A stretch of DNA of 64,000 nucleotides. Origin: Balneolaceae bacterium (lineage in GTDB: Bacteria; Bacteroidota; Rhodothermia; Balneolales; Balneolaceae). The notes beneath the pieces are model-generated. The model saw only the letters and a program-made list of their open reading frames with translations. It made no database searches and was not told the origin of the DNA. Position 1 is the first letter of the stretch; every line of letters starts with the position of its first letter. Shown piece after piece: positions 11,052 to 20,881 of this stretch. The stretch is taken from positions 80,197 through 144,196 of the forward strand of contig JAFIES010000048.1 of assembly GCA_020832415.1 (NCBI GenBank), given 5' to 3'. A program made the position numbers and the translations under genes.

Positions 11052-11711
11052 ATGGATATTTTTAAACTGATATTTGAACACGACCTTCGCCTCGATCAGC
11101 TTCGGGATCGCCACCTCGACAGGGAGAATCAGGAAGTTTCACTGAGTATTGAAGATTTCATGAAGCCCGATCCCACCTACTCCAAATTTTACATAACGGG
11201 CACTGTACTGGATCAGCAGAAATTTGGATTGAACTGCCTGGCGAATTATAATTCCATTATTGATACACTTTCTGAAGCACTTAAGGAGTACAATCTCTTT
11301 TATGAGAATAAAAAAAGAAGCCTTAAGCATGTGTTGGAGAGTGCAGAAATTGGTGATGCAATTCTTTTGTCAAAAGGAGAAAAAATTGAATGGGATGCCG
11401 AGTCACTTAAGATTGACTCAGAGAGCAACATAGGCCATAAAAAAGCTGAGCTTGCAGAAGTTCTCGAAGCCGGCGATTTGGTACTTTATAAAGAACATGC
11501 ACATCAGGGGTTTGATCTGCATCTTTTTTCACGGAAAAATATCTACCCTAAAATGTTCTATCGGTTGCAGAAACTTGTTGATCCGGAATTCAGGTTCTTC
11601 AGCATCAATGGAAAGAGAATCCGGTCGGAAAAACATTTCTATTTTGAAACATGGACACTGCATCGCCCACCGCACGGTGCCGAAGAGGTATTCCAGGAGA
11701 CAGTACTCTGA
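11052..11711 (+). CDS. Hypothetical protein (likely start ATG at 11052, MDIFKLIFEHDLRLDQL)
   Basis: Long uninterrupted ORF with normal codon character; no family recognised. Confidence 0.65.
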   Translation: MDIFKLIFEHDLRLDQLRDRHLDRENQEVSLSIEDFMKPDPTYSKFYITGTVLDQQKFGLNCLANYNSIIDTLSEALKEYNLFYENKKRSLKHVLESAEIGDAILLSKGEKIEWDAESLKIDSESNIGHKKAELAEVLEAGDLVLYKEHAHQGFDLHLFSRKNIYPKMFYRLQKLVDPEFRFFSINGKRIRSEKHFYFETWTLHRPPHGAEEVFQETVL

Positions 11712-12001
11712 TTTATATTCATCCAATAATGTCCAAAATAATTTGCGAGCCTCAGCGAATTCATCTGCACACATTTACGAGAACCAATAGTTTGCCCAAA
11801 TAGGCTTCTCGCTGACGGGCGCAGACGAACGCTGATGATTATCTCACATACCACCGTCTGCTTACCTCCGCGCAATCTTCTGAGAACCTCAGCGAGAAAT
11901 AAGTAGGAAGGATGCATTTTCGGTTTGCTATAAAATCTATTCTAAAAGAACTGAAACGATGATTTTTTTGAACCTTGAAACGTTTTGGGCAGTGGTGATC
12001 T

Positions 12002-12742
12002 TCACCCTTTTTTCGAGCTGATCATGATTAGTCTGGGGCTGTTTTCCACTTCGAAATGCCCGCCGGTATAATCACCATAGACTCGTTCGAGGTTTAATCC
12101 GGAATCGAAAAGTACTTTCTTAAACCAGTTCAGATCGTATAACTTCACACGTTCCAGATATTCAACCTCTTTAGAAAGAGTTGGGCCGGAGAAATTAATT
12201 TTCTTAAAAACCATGCCATCCTCAATCTTTCGCTCAATTTTGAAGTTCAACTCTTTGAATGAACCGCTCTCTTCTTTTATTAAAGTCTTTTCGACCAGAT
12301 GAGCATTAAAAAAGTCAATCAGAACAATACCATTGGGTTTTAGCATGCCTGAAATATTTTCAATGACTCTTGCGTTCTCTTCATCTTCAAGAAAGTATCC
12401 GAAGGTGGTAAAAAGGTTTAGAATGGCATCAAATTTCTTTTCAAGGGGATCCCTCATATCTCCCGAAATGAAGTCTATAGGAAGCTTCTTTTCAGAAGCA
12501 ATTCGATTAGCCTTGGCGATTGCTTCTTCGGAAAGGTCTACACCGGTAACCCGGTAACCACGTTCCGCAAGGGTGATGGAGTGCCTGCCCCTGCCGCAAC
12601 CAAGGTCCAGCAGTGATGGATTTGAGTTTTTTGGAATCTCCTTTTCAATGAGGTCTGCAAGTTGTTCAGCCTCATCCATGTTCCTGTTTGCGTACAATTT
12701 TTCGTATAAAGGGCTGTCAAACCAATCTTCAAACCAGCTCAT
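12002..12742 (-). CDS. Class I SAM-dependent methyltransferase
   Basis: LLDLGCGRGRHSITLAERGYRVTGVDLSEEAI; FDAILNLFTTFGYF. Confidence 0.9.
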   Translation of the reverse strand: MSWFEDWFDSPLYEKLYANRNMDEAEQLADLIEKEIPKNSNPSLLDLGCGRGRHSITLAERGYRVTGVDLSEEAIAKANRIASEKKLPIDFISGDMRDPLEKKFDAILNLFTTFGYFLEDEENARVIENISGMLKPNGIVLIDFFNAHLVEKTLIKEESGSFKELNFKIERKIEDGMVFKKINFSGPTLSKEVEYLERVKLYDLNWFKKVLFDSGLNLERVYGDYTGGHFEVENSPRLIMISSKKG

Positions 12743-12847
12743 AAATATGTGTCATCATTCAATTCAGATAAATAGATGTACGGCAGTTCCGAACGCCTTA
12801 TCTTAGGCTTTTAATAATTATCTTGCAAAGAAAGCAGCTCAAATTTT

Positions 12848-13687
12848 ATGAATTTTACTGACAAACTGCGCAAAGCCATTGCATCGGCAGAATCTTGCTT
12901 GTGTGTTGGGCTCGATCCTGATCCTGAGCGAATACCACTACCTCTGAAAGAAGCTTTCCCTGATGAGGACAAACAGATTCTTGAATTTTGCAGGCGGGTG
13001 ATTGAAGCCACAAAACCACATGCGTGTGCATTTAAACCAAACACCGCATTTTTTGAAGCTCTCGGCAGCAAGGGGTGGGCCGTGCTGGAGGAAGTGGCTG
13101 ACATGGTTCCGTCAAACCGTGTGCTGATTATGGACGCCAAACGCGGAGACATTGGGAACACAGCAGCCCGTTATAAGCACGCTTTTTTTGACAGGATGCA
13201 GGCCGATGCTATCACGTTAAATCCTCTGATGGGAATGGAAACCCTGGATCCGTTTCTGGATGACCCCCAAAAAGCGGTATTTGTTCTGGCGATGACATCC
13301 AACAGGGGGGCAGCCGATCTGCTTCAACGGAGATTTGAAGGGCGCCTGTCGCTTGGTGAGTATATCGCCGAAGAGCTTGCAAAAAAGATGAGTAAAAGTT
13401 CATCGCACCTTGGCCTGGTTACAGGTGCCACACAAACGGAGTGGATAAAACCGGTACTCAATGCATTCCCCGAAGCTCATCTCTTGATTCCGGGGATCGG
13501 GAAGCAGGGAGGTGATATTAAAGAGCTTGCCGGAGTATTGAAAAATCATAAAGGATTGCCGGTAGTTAACTCTTCGAGATCTGTGATTTATGCAGGTGAA
13601 AGTTCGCCGGAATGGATGGAGCTGGTCTCTGAAAAAGCGCTGGAACTGAAACGATCACTGCAGGAAATTACACGCAGATATGTCTGA
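12848..13687 (+). CDS. pyrF: Orotidine 5'-phosphate decarboxylase (type 2)
   Basis: CLCVGLDPDPERIP; HACAFKPNTAFFE; VLIMDAKRGDIGNTAARYKHAFF. Confidence 0.93.
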   Translation: MNFTDKLRKAIASAESCLCVGLDPDPERIPLPLKEAFPDEDKQILEFCRRVIEATKPHACAFKPNTAFFEALGSKGWAVLEEVADMVPSNRVLIMDAKRGDIGNTAARYKHAFFDRMQADAITLNPLMGMETLDPFLDDPQKAVFVLAMTSNRGAADLLQRRFEGRLSLGEYIAEELAKKMSKSSSHLGLVTGATQTEWIKPVLNAFPEAHLLIPGIGKQGGDIKELAGVLKNHKGLPVVNSSRSVIYAGESSPEWMELVSEKALELKRSLQEITRRYV

Positions 13688-14129
13688 GAAAAGATCTACA
13701 GTTATACTTTATACGGATGGAGCATGCAGCGGGAATCCCGGTCCGGGTGGCTGGGGGGCACTGCTGATTTTTAATGGTATCGAAAAAGAGATGAGTGGTG
13801 GCGAACCGCATACCACCAACAACCGAATGGAGATGCAGGCTGTTATTGAGGGGCTAAAAGCTCTCACCCGGCCGTGCCATGTGAAAATTCATAGTGATAG
13901 CGCACTGATTATCAATGCATTTACCAAAGGGTGGATTGAAAACTGGCTGAAAAAAGGGTGGAAAAAATCAGATAAAAAACCTGTAGAGAATAAGGAGTTG
14001 TGGCAGGCGATGATCAAAGAGGCAGAACCCCACACCGTGGAGTGGATAAAAGTGAAAGGGCACTCTACAGACCAGCTGAATAATCGCGTGGATCAGCTGG
14101 CTGTTGAGGCTTCAAAAAAGTACCAGTAG
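13680..14129 (+). CDS. rnhA: Ribonuclease HI
   Basis: LYTDGACSGNPGPGGWGALL; NNRMEMQAVIEGL; HSDSALIINAFTKGW; VKGHS. Confidence 0.96.
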   Translation: MSEKRSTVILYTDGACSGNPGPGGWGALLIFNGIEKEMSGGEPHTTNNRMEMQAVIEGLKALTRPCHVKIHSDSALIINAFTKGWIENWLKKGWKKSDKKPVENKELWQAMIKEAEPHTVEWIKVKGHSTDQLNNRVDQLAVEASKKYQ

Positions 14130-14136
14130 GTGGTGC

Positions 14137-15048
14137 TTATTCTGCGAACAGTTTTTTCAGGAACTTCTGGTATCTCTCCTTATTACGCAGAACAAGCAGA
14201 GGTATTCCAAATGCATAATTTACCATTCTGTCGGTAAAATCCTGCCGCATGATGCCGGGTATTTTTTTGACTTTGGAGGCCACGATAATTACATCGGCGT
14301 GGCTGTTTAACACCTCATCATAAACTGTATCAGCAATTTTCCCCTTATTGTGCTTGCTCAGTTTTACGTTCACGCTTTCAGGTACATTGTAATCCCGGAT
14401 AAATTTTTCTCTGTTCTCTTTTGTCTCGTTATCCACTCTATCTTTCTCCTTTTCCGACAACATATAGGGGAAAAATTGAGCACGATATTCATAAATGTGC
14501 TGTGCGGTTACTTTGGCACCTGTGCGTTCTGATAGTTCCTGCCCGGTTTTTAGCGCCTTTGCAGATTGCTCTGAAAAATCAACAGCTACCAGGATGTTTT
14601 CGAGTGCATGCCGGCTGTTTTCCGGAACAAATAGTATGGATGTAGCCACATACTTCAGGATTCGCTTTGGAATGATACCCTCTCCGGCATAACCTACTTT
14701 TTTTCCTACAACAAGAAGATCGGGTTCCAGTGAGTTTACCAGGTCGATTATTGCAGCGGTAGGCTTACCCTCCTTTATAACAACCCTTACTTCAGGTTCA
14801 CCTTGTGTGAAATGAGCCTCAATTTTTTCATTGATTTCATTGCGTAGAAGATCAAAAAATTTCTCTTTTGTGTTGATCTCGGGAAACTGATCAATAATCT
14901 CGAGTGTGTCAGGACCCGATTCTACAACATGTAAAAAGGTAACTGTTTTAGGTTTTGAGACGGATGCAAGAAAGGATGTGTATCCCATCAGAATGTTGTC
15001 CATTTTTGTAAGGTCTACACATACCATCCAGTGTTTTGAATTTATCAT
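14137..15048 (-). CDS. Universal stress protein (tandem UspA domains)
   Basis: ILVAVDFSEQSAKALKTGQELSERTGAKVTAQHIYE; PDLLVVGKK. Confidence 0.88.
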   Translation of the reverse strand: MINSKHWMVCVDLTKMDNILMGYTSFLASVSKPKTVTFLHVVESGPDTLEIIDQFPEINTKEKFFDLLRNEINEKIEAHFTQGEPEVRVVIKEGKPTAAIIDLVNSLEPDLLVVGKKVGYAGEGIIPKRILKYVATSILFVPENSRHALENILVAVDFSEQSAKALKTGQELSERTGAKVTAQHIYEYRAQFFPYMLSEKEKDRVDNETKENREKFIRDYNVPESVNVKLSKHNKGKIADTVYDEVLNSHADVIIVASKVKKIPGIMRQDFTDRMVNYAFGIPLLVLRNKERYQKFLKKLFAE

Positions 15049-15059
15049 AGTCGTTATCC

Positions 15060-16679
15060 TCAGTTATCTTTGTTTTGTTTTGACAGTAAGCGCTGAACAA
15101 GCTCTCTGTACGATTCCCGCTCTTCCTCTTTCGATGATGACAGATGTTCTCTGTATTCACGATTCATCCCTTGGTGCAAGCTGTAACACATAAACAGAAG
15201 CACTAATACGAATGGCAAACCGGTGCTTATGGCACCCGCCTGCAGTGCACCAAGCCCTCCGCCAACCAGCAATATCGCTGCGACACCTCCTTCAGCAGAT
15301 GCCCAGAAAACCCGCTGCCCAACCGGAGAGTGCATTTTTCCACCGCTCGTAAGGCCATCAATAACCAGTGAGCCCGAATCAGAAGATGTTACAAAAAAGC
15401 TCAGCACAAGAATAATCGCCAGAATCGACATAAAAATGGAGAATGGAAATTGATCGAGTAGTATAAATAGTGATGTGGTTTGATCGGCTTCTACAGCAGC
15501 TGCAATTTCTGCAATTCCGCCCGTTTCAAGGTAGAGAGCACTGCCGCCAAATCCGCTCATCCAGAGGAAAGTAACCATTGTCGGTACAATCAAAACTCCC
15601 AGTACAAACTGTTTAACGGTACGGCCTTTTGAAATTCTCGCGATAAACATTCCTACATAGGGCGACCATGAGATCCACCAGGCCCAGTAAAATACGGTCC
15701 AGTCAGTCATAAAGCTGCCCTCTTCAAACGCCTGCGTCCATGTAGCGTAGGATGCAAAATTTTGAAGATAGTGCCCGGTGCTTTGTACAAAATTTCCAAG
15801 AATGTAGAGCGTGGGGCCAAATACCAGGATGAATAACAGAAAGAGAGCGGCAATCCGGATATTAAACTCACTCAGAACTTTCACACCTTTATCGATCCCC
15901 AGAACAACGGAAACAACCGCAATTGCTGTAACTACTACAATAATGATAACCTGCAGGGCTACCGTGTTCTCGAGTCCAAACACGTATTCCATTCCTGCAC
16001 CAGCTTGTGAGGCACCCAGCCCCAGTGATGTTGCAAGTCCAAAGAGTGTTGCTAAAACGGCAAGAATATCGATAACATCTCCCATCCATCCATTTATTCG
16101 CTCTCCTAAAAGAGGGTAAAACACTGATCTGAATGATAATGGCAGCTTTCTGTTAAAGGCAAAAAATGCCAGTGCCAAACCTACAATTGCATACACAGCC
16201 CAAGCGTGCAATCCCCAGTGCAGAAATGTAACGCCCATTGCGTCGCGTACTGCTCCGGTTGATCCCGGTTCGGAATGCGGGGGATAGAGCAGGTGCCACA
16301 TCGGTTCAGCCACGGCGAAGAACATCAACCCGATTCCCATACCGGCACTGAAAAGCATGGCAAACCACGCCATAGTACTAAACTCCGGTTCAGAATCCTG
16401 CCCGCCAAGGCGGATGGACCCAAATTTGCTGAAGGCAAAATAGAGAGAGAAGCCAATGAAAACATTAACTCCAATTACAAAAAGCCAGCTTGCCCACTCT
16501 GTAATGCCAACTCTTGCTGCATTAAATGCGCTTTCGGCGGCATCACCGGCGATAATTGTACCAACTATAAGCGCTGTTATCAGAATAACAGAGGGCCAGA
16601 AAACCGGGCCATGAATTAAAAATAGTTTTTTCTTTTTAGGTGATCCGGTACCTGATGATTTGTCCTTTTCGGTTGCCAT
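15060..16679 (-). CDS. BCCT family (betaine/carnitine/choline) transporter
   Basis: SAGMGIGLMFFAVAEPMWH; FYWAWWISWSPYVGMFIARISKGRTVKQFV; SDSGSLVIDGLTSGG. Confidence 0.95.
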   Translation of the reverse strand: MATEKDKSSGTGSPKKKKLFLIHGPVFWPSVILITALIVGTIIAGDAAESAFNAARVGITEWASWLFVIGVNVFIGFSLYFAFSKFGSIRLGGQDSEPEFSTMAWFAMLFSAGMGIGLMFFAVAEPMWHLLYPPHSEPGSTGAVRDAMGVTFLHWGLHAWAVYAIVGLALAFFAFNRKLPLSFRSVFYPLLGERINGWMGDVIDILAVLATLFGLATSLGLGASQAGAGMEYVFGLENTVALQVIIIVVVTAIAVVSVVLGIDKGVKVLSEFNIRIAALFLLFILVFGPTLYILGNFVQSTGHYLQNFASYATWTQAFEEGSFMTDWTVFYWAWWISWSPYVGMFIARISKGRTVKQFVLGVLIVPTMVTFLWMSGFGGSALYLETGGIAEIAAAVEADQTTSLFILLDQFPFSIFMSILAIILVLSFFVTSSDSGSLVIDGLTSGGKMHSPVGQRVFWASAEGGVAAILLVGGGLGALQAGAISTGLPFVLVLLFMCYSLHQGMNREYREHLSSSKEEERESYRELVQRLLSKQNKDN

Positions 16680-16726
16680 AGATTATAGTTGATTAAAAAT
16701 TAGATGTTACGATGTGTAACAAGTCA

Positions 16727-18025
16727 TCAGAAGTAAAAACCAATGTTGATGTTAAAGCGGATGTTATATTTCGATTCGCCGATACCCAGGTCTTCATGTC
16801 CGGGGCCCACTCCGGTACCAAATGATTCGGTTAACCAGGGTTGATTTATGCCCTGTGCAATATCAAAATAGGTGAACACCGGCCCGGCAGATACCAATAT
16901 GCCTGTGATATTCTGAATGGTTGATTCAAAATTGTTATCCAGTGTAAGCTCTGAACCATCAGCCAGCAAGGTAGTGCCTTGCCCCACACTGTTCTGCATG
17001 TAGCTGAAATCGTTGTAGAAAAGCAGATTTGTGATGGGCCCCCAGTCAACATCATAGGAATACGCAAGCCCAAGTGTGGCTATCCATGCCTCCGTTGAAA
17101 CCTGATAAGGTATGGCGTAAGCACCCATAAATACAGTACTGAGCTCTTGTCCGTCATCATCAAAAGCATTCATTCCGTAATAGAGAAATTGCGGCTTGAT
17201 GTTAAAATTACCTGAATTAAAATCAGCATGAACTGCAAAAGCGTAGCGGCTGTCAAATTGATCCAGCGCTGTATTGTAGAGCTGCCCATACTGCAGTGAT
17301 GCACCGAACTCACCCGTATCAAACTGATACGCTCCGCGGATGTTGAACTGATTTCGCTCTGTTAGAGATGCATTCCCTTCCGGAATTACATCATACGAGT
17401 AACGACCGGGTCCGCCTGTGCCAAAAGCTTCGGGCGGACCCTCCGGTTCAGGCTGAAAAAAGTAGGCGAAATCCCATCGGAAATTGTCTGTGTAATGGGT
17501 GAGTTTCAGGCCCATATCGTGGTCATCTTCCAGGCCAACATAGTACGGAAGGCTGAACCACCAATTATTTGAGTTGTACTGGATGTTACCAAACGGAACC
17601 TGCGTAACCCCCAATTGCAGTTCAGTTCGCTCGCTGAAGTGATAATCGAGCCAGCCCTGTTTAATGAAATGGGTGCCAAAAGTGGGATAGAACCGATATT
17701 CAAAATTTAACCCGATACCTCCCGGATTATCGTACAGCACGTTGATTCTCCATGTATCCATTGTAAATGCCGAGCTGTTTGCATCGATATCGCTCTCGTA
17801 ACTTTCGAGGATAATGTTATAACGAAGGGCACCGCCAACATGTAGCGATGGTTCATCATCAGACTCTTGCGCAAGCAGGTAATAAGGCAGAAGAGAAATA
17901 AAAATTGAAGAGAAAAAAATGATTAAAAGGTGAAAAGTATCTTTTTTATTAATCACATTAAGATAGTTAGTTAGCTTTTCAATTGAACTGAAAACACAAG
18001 GCGTATTTCGGGTTATTCCCGACAT
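16727..18025 (-). CDS. Outer-membrane porin-like protein
   Basis: Signal-like N-terminus (FHLLIIFFSSIFISLLPYYLLAQ), repeated amphipathic beta strands and terminal aromatic residue (FNINIGFYF). Confidence 0.65.
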   Translation of the reverse strand: MSGITRNTPCVFSSIEKLTNYLNVINKKDTFHLLIIFFSSIFISLLPYYLLAQESDDEPSLHVGGALRYNIILESYESDIDANSSAFTMDTWRINVLYDNPGGIGLNFEYRFYPTFGTHFIKQGWLDYHFSERTELQLGVTQVPFGNIQYNSNNWWFSLPYYVGLEDDHDMGLKLTHYTDNFRWDFAYFFQPEPEGPPEAFGTGGPGRYSYDVIPEGNASLTERNQFNIRGAYQFDTGEFGASLQYGQLYNTALDQFDSRYAFAVHADFNSGNFNIKPQFLYYGMNAFDDDGQELSTVFMGAYAIPYQVSTEAWIATLGLAYSYDVDWGPITNLLFYNDFSYMQNSVGQGTTLLADGSELTLDNNFESTIQNITGILVSAGPVFTYFDIAQGINQPWLTESFGTGVGPGHEDLGIGESKYNIRFNINIGFYF

Positions 18026-18340
18026 AAAAAATGAACGTAACTATATATTTTTTGCCTAAAGTATTTCAGAAAATATCCCAATAAGAATGAGCAATAGCAA
18101 AAAGAATTATCTTCTGAAATCAACACAACTCATTTATCTATAATTATTTAAGAAATATGCCCTGTCTGTAACAACAACTAAGGGTGTACAATTTTTAAAT
18201 AAAATTAGAAAATTATGTATATGATTTTACGCTACCATAAAGTGCTCATTATATAGGATTGGAAGCTCATTTCACTCAAAAATTCAGTTGTAAATAGCGG
18301 GAATTATTCATCTGATATTAGAATTAGAATCATTAAAAAG

Positions 18341-19756
18341 ATGAATCTTGTCTGGTTTAGAAACGATCTGAGAACAAAGGATAATCCGGTTCTCAACAAT
18401 GCAATTAACTCGGGTAATACGGTATGTATTTACTGTTTTGACCCCCGTCATTTTGAGTCAATTCCCTGCGGTTTTCCTAGAACAGATACTCACAGAGCCC
18501 GCTTTTTGATTGAGAGTGTGGAAAATCTTAGGAAAAATCTTGATGGAAGCTTAATTGTCCGGATTGGGAAGCCCGAGGATATAATTCCTGAATTAATCGA
18601 AAAGCATGGATTTACATCTTTATGGTATCAGAAGGAGCATACATCAGAAGAGATACATGCAGAGGAGCAGCTTAAAAATAAGATCAGCCGGCCAATCCAT
18701 CGGTTTACGGATCAGCTGCTCTATCACCCGGATGACCTGCCATTTTCATTTGATGAAATACCGGATGTATTTACTCAGTTTCGAAAAAAACTCGAAAAAT
18801 TCGCAGAGGTAAGAGAACCGGTTGAGAAGCCGGTACAATTACCGGTAGAAATTATTGGTTTAGAACCCGGAGAGATACCATCTATACAGGATTTAGGATT
18901 AAAAGAACAGCAAACTGACCATCGGTCTGTGATTGCGTTCAAAGGTGGTGAAGATGAGGCATGGAAGAGATTAGAGCACTATCTTTTCGAATCAGATTCG
19001 CTTAGGGACTATAAGTATACCCGAAACGGCCTTCTTGGTGCAAATTACTCATCAAAATTTTCACCGTGGCTGGCACACGGCTGCATTTCGGCGAGATCGA
19101 TCAATAAACAGGTAGAATTGTATGAGAAAAAGGTTCACAAAAACGACTCTACCTACTGGATGAAATTTGAACTGATCTGGCGTGACTATTTCAGGTACTC
19201 TGCAATGAAGTATGGCAACAAAATTTTTCAGCTTGGTGGTATTCAGCAAAAAGAGCTTAAGAAGTCAACCGATCCTGAAATTTTTCAAAAATGGGCTGAA
19301 GGCAGTACCGGAATCCCGTTTATCGATGCCAATATGCATGAGCTTAATCAAACCGGATTTATGAGCAATCGCGGGCGCCAGAATGTTGCAAGTTTTCTGG
19401 CTCAAAACCTCAATTTCGACTGGCGATGGGGCGCGGCATATTTCGAATCAAAACTGATTGATTACGATGTGTGCAGCAACTGGGGAAACTGGGCTTATAA
19501 TGCCACGGTGGGACACGATCCGCGAAACCGATATTTCAATATTTTGAATCAGGCCGATCGGTACGACAAAAAAGGGGAATATGTAAGGCATTGGCTGCCT
19601 GAGCTTAAAAATGTACCCGCTGAATTTATCCATGAACCGCACCGGATAGGGCCGGATCAGCAGAAACTATTTGAAGTAATCATCGGCCGCGACTATCCCG
19701 AACCGATGATAGATCTTGAAGAGAGTTATGAGGAGATAAAAAATCAGCAGGATTGA
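18341..19756 (+). CDS. DASH-family cryptochrome / DNA photolyase
   Basis: LVWFRNDLRTKDNPVLNNAI; LIWRDYFRYSAMKYG; TGFMSNRGRQNVASFLAQNLNFDWRWGAAYFESKLIDYDVCSNWGNWAYNATVGHDPRNRYFN. Confidence 0.9.
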   Translation: MNLVWFRNDLRTKDNPVLNNAINSGNTVCIYCFDPRHFESIPCGFPRTDTHRARFLIESVENLRKNLDGSLIVRIGKPEDIIPELIEKHGFTSLWYQKEHTSEEIHAEEQLKNKISRPIHRFTDQLLYHPDDLPFSFDEIPDVFTQFRKKLEKFAEVREPVEKPVQLPVEIIGLEPGEIPSIQDLGLKEQQTDHRSVIAFKGGEDEAWKRLEHYLFESDSLRDYKYTRNGLLGANYSSKFSPWLAHGCISARSINKQVELYEKKVHKNDSTYWMKFELIWRDYFRYSAMKYGNKIFQLGGIQQKELKKSTDPEIFQKWAEGSTGIPFIDANMHELNQTGFMSNRGRQNVASFLAQNLNFDWRWGAAYFESKLIDYDVCSNWGNWAYNATVGHDPRNRYFNILNQADRYDKKGEYVRHWLPELKNVPAEFIHEPHRIGPDQQKLFEVIIGRDYPEPMIDLEESYEEIKNQQD

Positions 19757-19798
19757 CGGGTTCAGTCATATGGTTCATTTTTATATGGAACCCATCTT
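19755..19798. repeat. Degenerate partial copy of the foldback element found at 57162-57333
   Basis: gacgggttcagtcatatggttcatttttatatggaacccatctta compared with gacggattcagtcatattgttcattttatatcgaactcacgataa. Confidence 0.55.
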
Positions 19799-19848
19799 AT
19801 ACAGGCTGAATTTAACATAATTATAAAATCGTACCTCTGATATGGCCT

Positions 19849-19870
19849 GGCGCAAGCATCCGCTTGTGCC
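19849..19870. repeat. REP-like palindrome
   Basis: GGCGCAAGC-atcc-GCTTGTGCC, 9-bp stem with one G.U. Confidence 0.6.
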
Positions 19871-19942
19871 CCGTGCCACTGGCTATCAACACCTTTTTAG
19901 TAAAATCTGTAATGATGGTAATGGTGATACAGGGCGTTTCAT

Positions 19943-20731
19943 TTACAATGCAGAAGTTAATCTGGCGATGATCTCAGCATTGGTTCCATTGAGCAACAGG
20001 ACACGACTCTCTTCGATGGTATAACTTTCAACCTTTTCGAGCAAGCGAAGGAATTTGGTTTCAGTGTCAAGTTCATCACAAGCCATTTTTGTAGATGCAA
20101 TGGGGCTAAATGAAATCCGGTTATCTTCCTCAGCTGTAAATGTGCCAAAAAAATTGTTACAGCTGCCATTACCGGTCACCCGATTTTCTCCTGAATGAAA
20201 AACAATGTGCGGCTCTCTATAGTTTTCAACATGGATCTCTTCACCTTCTAACTCGATCAGTTTCCAGTAGATGTTCAGCAAATCATTGTCACTTTTATGC
20301 AGTATGTAATGGTCCGCTAAATCACCGGTGATTCTGTTCCCATCCATATCAAGCTGAAACAACCTGTTTTCCCCCACATGATAGAAGGCAGGCTGTTCAT
20401 CCCCATCCAGACCGGACAAGCGGATGGTATTGCCATCTTCAAGCCAGCTGTAGGTATCCTCAATGGTGAAAACTTCGGAAGATCTGCCGGTGTAAACGGT
20501 TCGTTTCACAAAGTTCATCTCACTATCCAGAGTAATTTCAGTTTGAATTCCGGCACAATCTGCACAGGGAAGAATGCCCCGGTAGGTGCCGTCTACATCA
20601 AGAGCCAGCTGTGATGTGTGCATGTCGGGCGGAGTATCGGAAGAGGGTGATTCTGCCGGCTGCTCACCGGAAGTGCAGCCCAAAACTATACATATGAATA
20701 AGGTAGTAAGTGAAAAGATGGTGGTTTTCAT
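19943..20731 (-). CDS. META-domain lipoprotein with NlpE-like N-terminal region
   Basis: Lipobox CIVLGC; YRGILPCADCAGIQTEITLDSEMNFVKRTVYTG (NlpE-like); NRVTGNGSCNNFFGTFTAEEDNRISFSPIASTKMACDE (META). Confidence 0.8.
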   Translation of the reverse strand: MKTTIFSLTTLFICIVLGCTSGEQPAESPSSDTPPDMHTSQLALDVDGTYRGILPCADCAGIQTEITLDSEMNFVKRTVYTGRSSEVFTIEDTYSWLEDGNTIRLSGLDGDEQPAFYHVGENRLFQLDMDGNRITGDLADHYILHKSDNDLLNIYWKLIELEGEEIHVENYREPHIVFHSGENRVTGNGSCNNFFGTFTAEEDNRISFSPIASTKMACDELDTETKFLRLLEKVESYTIEESRVLLLNGTNAEIIARLTSAL

Positions 20732-20825
20732 TGATTGCCCTCAAGGTTTTTTAAGTCCGTTTATTCATTAAAAGAAATAATAAGATATTCGCAAATAAGA
20801 ACACAGTTTCTTGAAAATGTTCCCA

Positions 20826-20858
20826 TAAAAAAACCCGGCAAGAACCGGGCTTTTAATT
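20826..20858 (-). terminator. Intrinsic terminator of the pruA-like gene
   Basis: Minus strand: agCCCGGttcttgCCGGGttttttta. Confidence 0.75.
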
Positions 20859-20881
20859 GTTTTGCTATGATTGATACCTGA

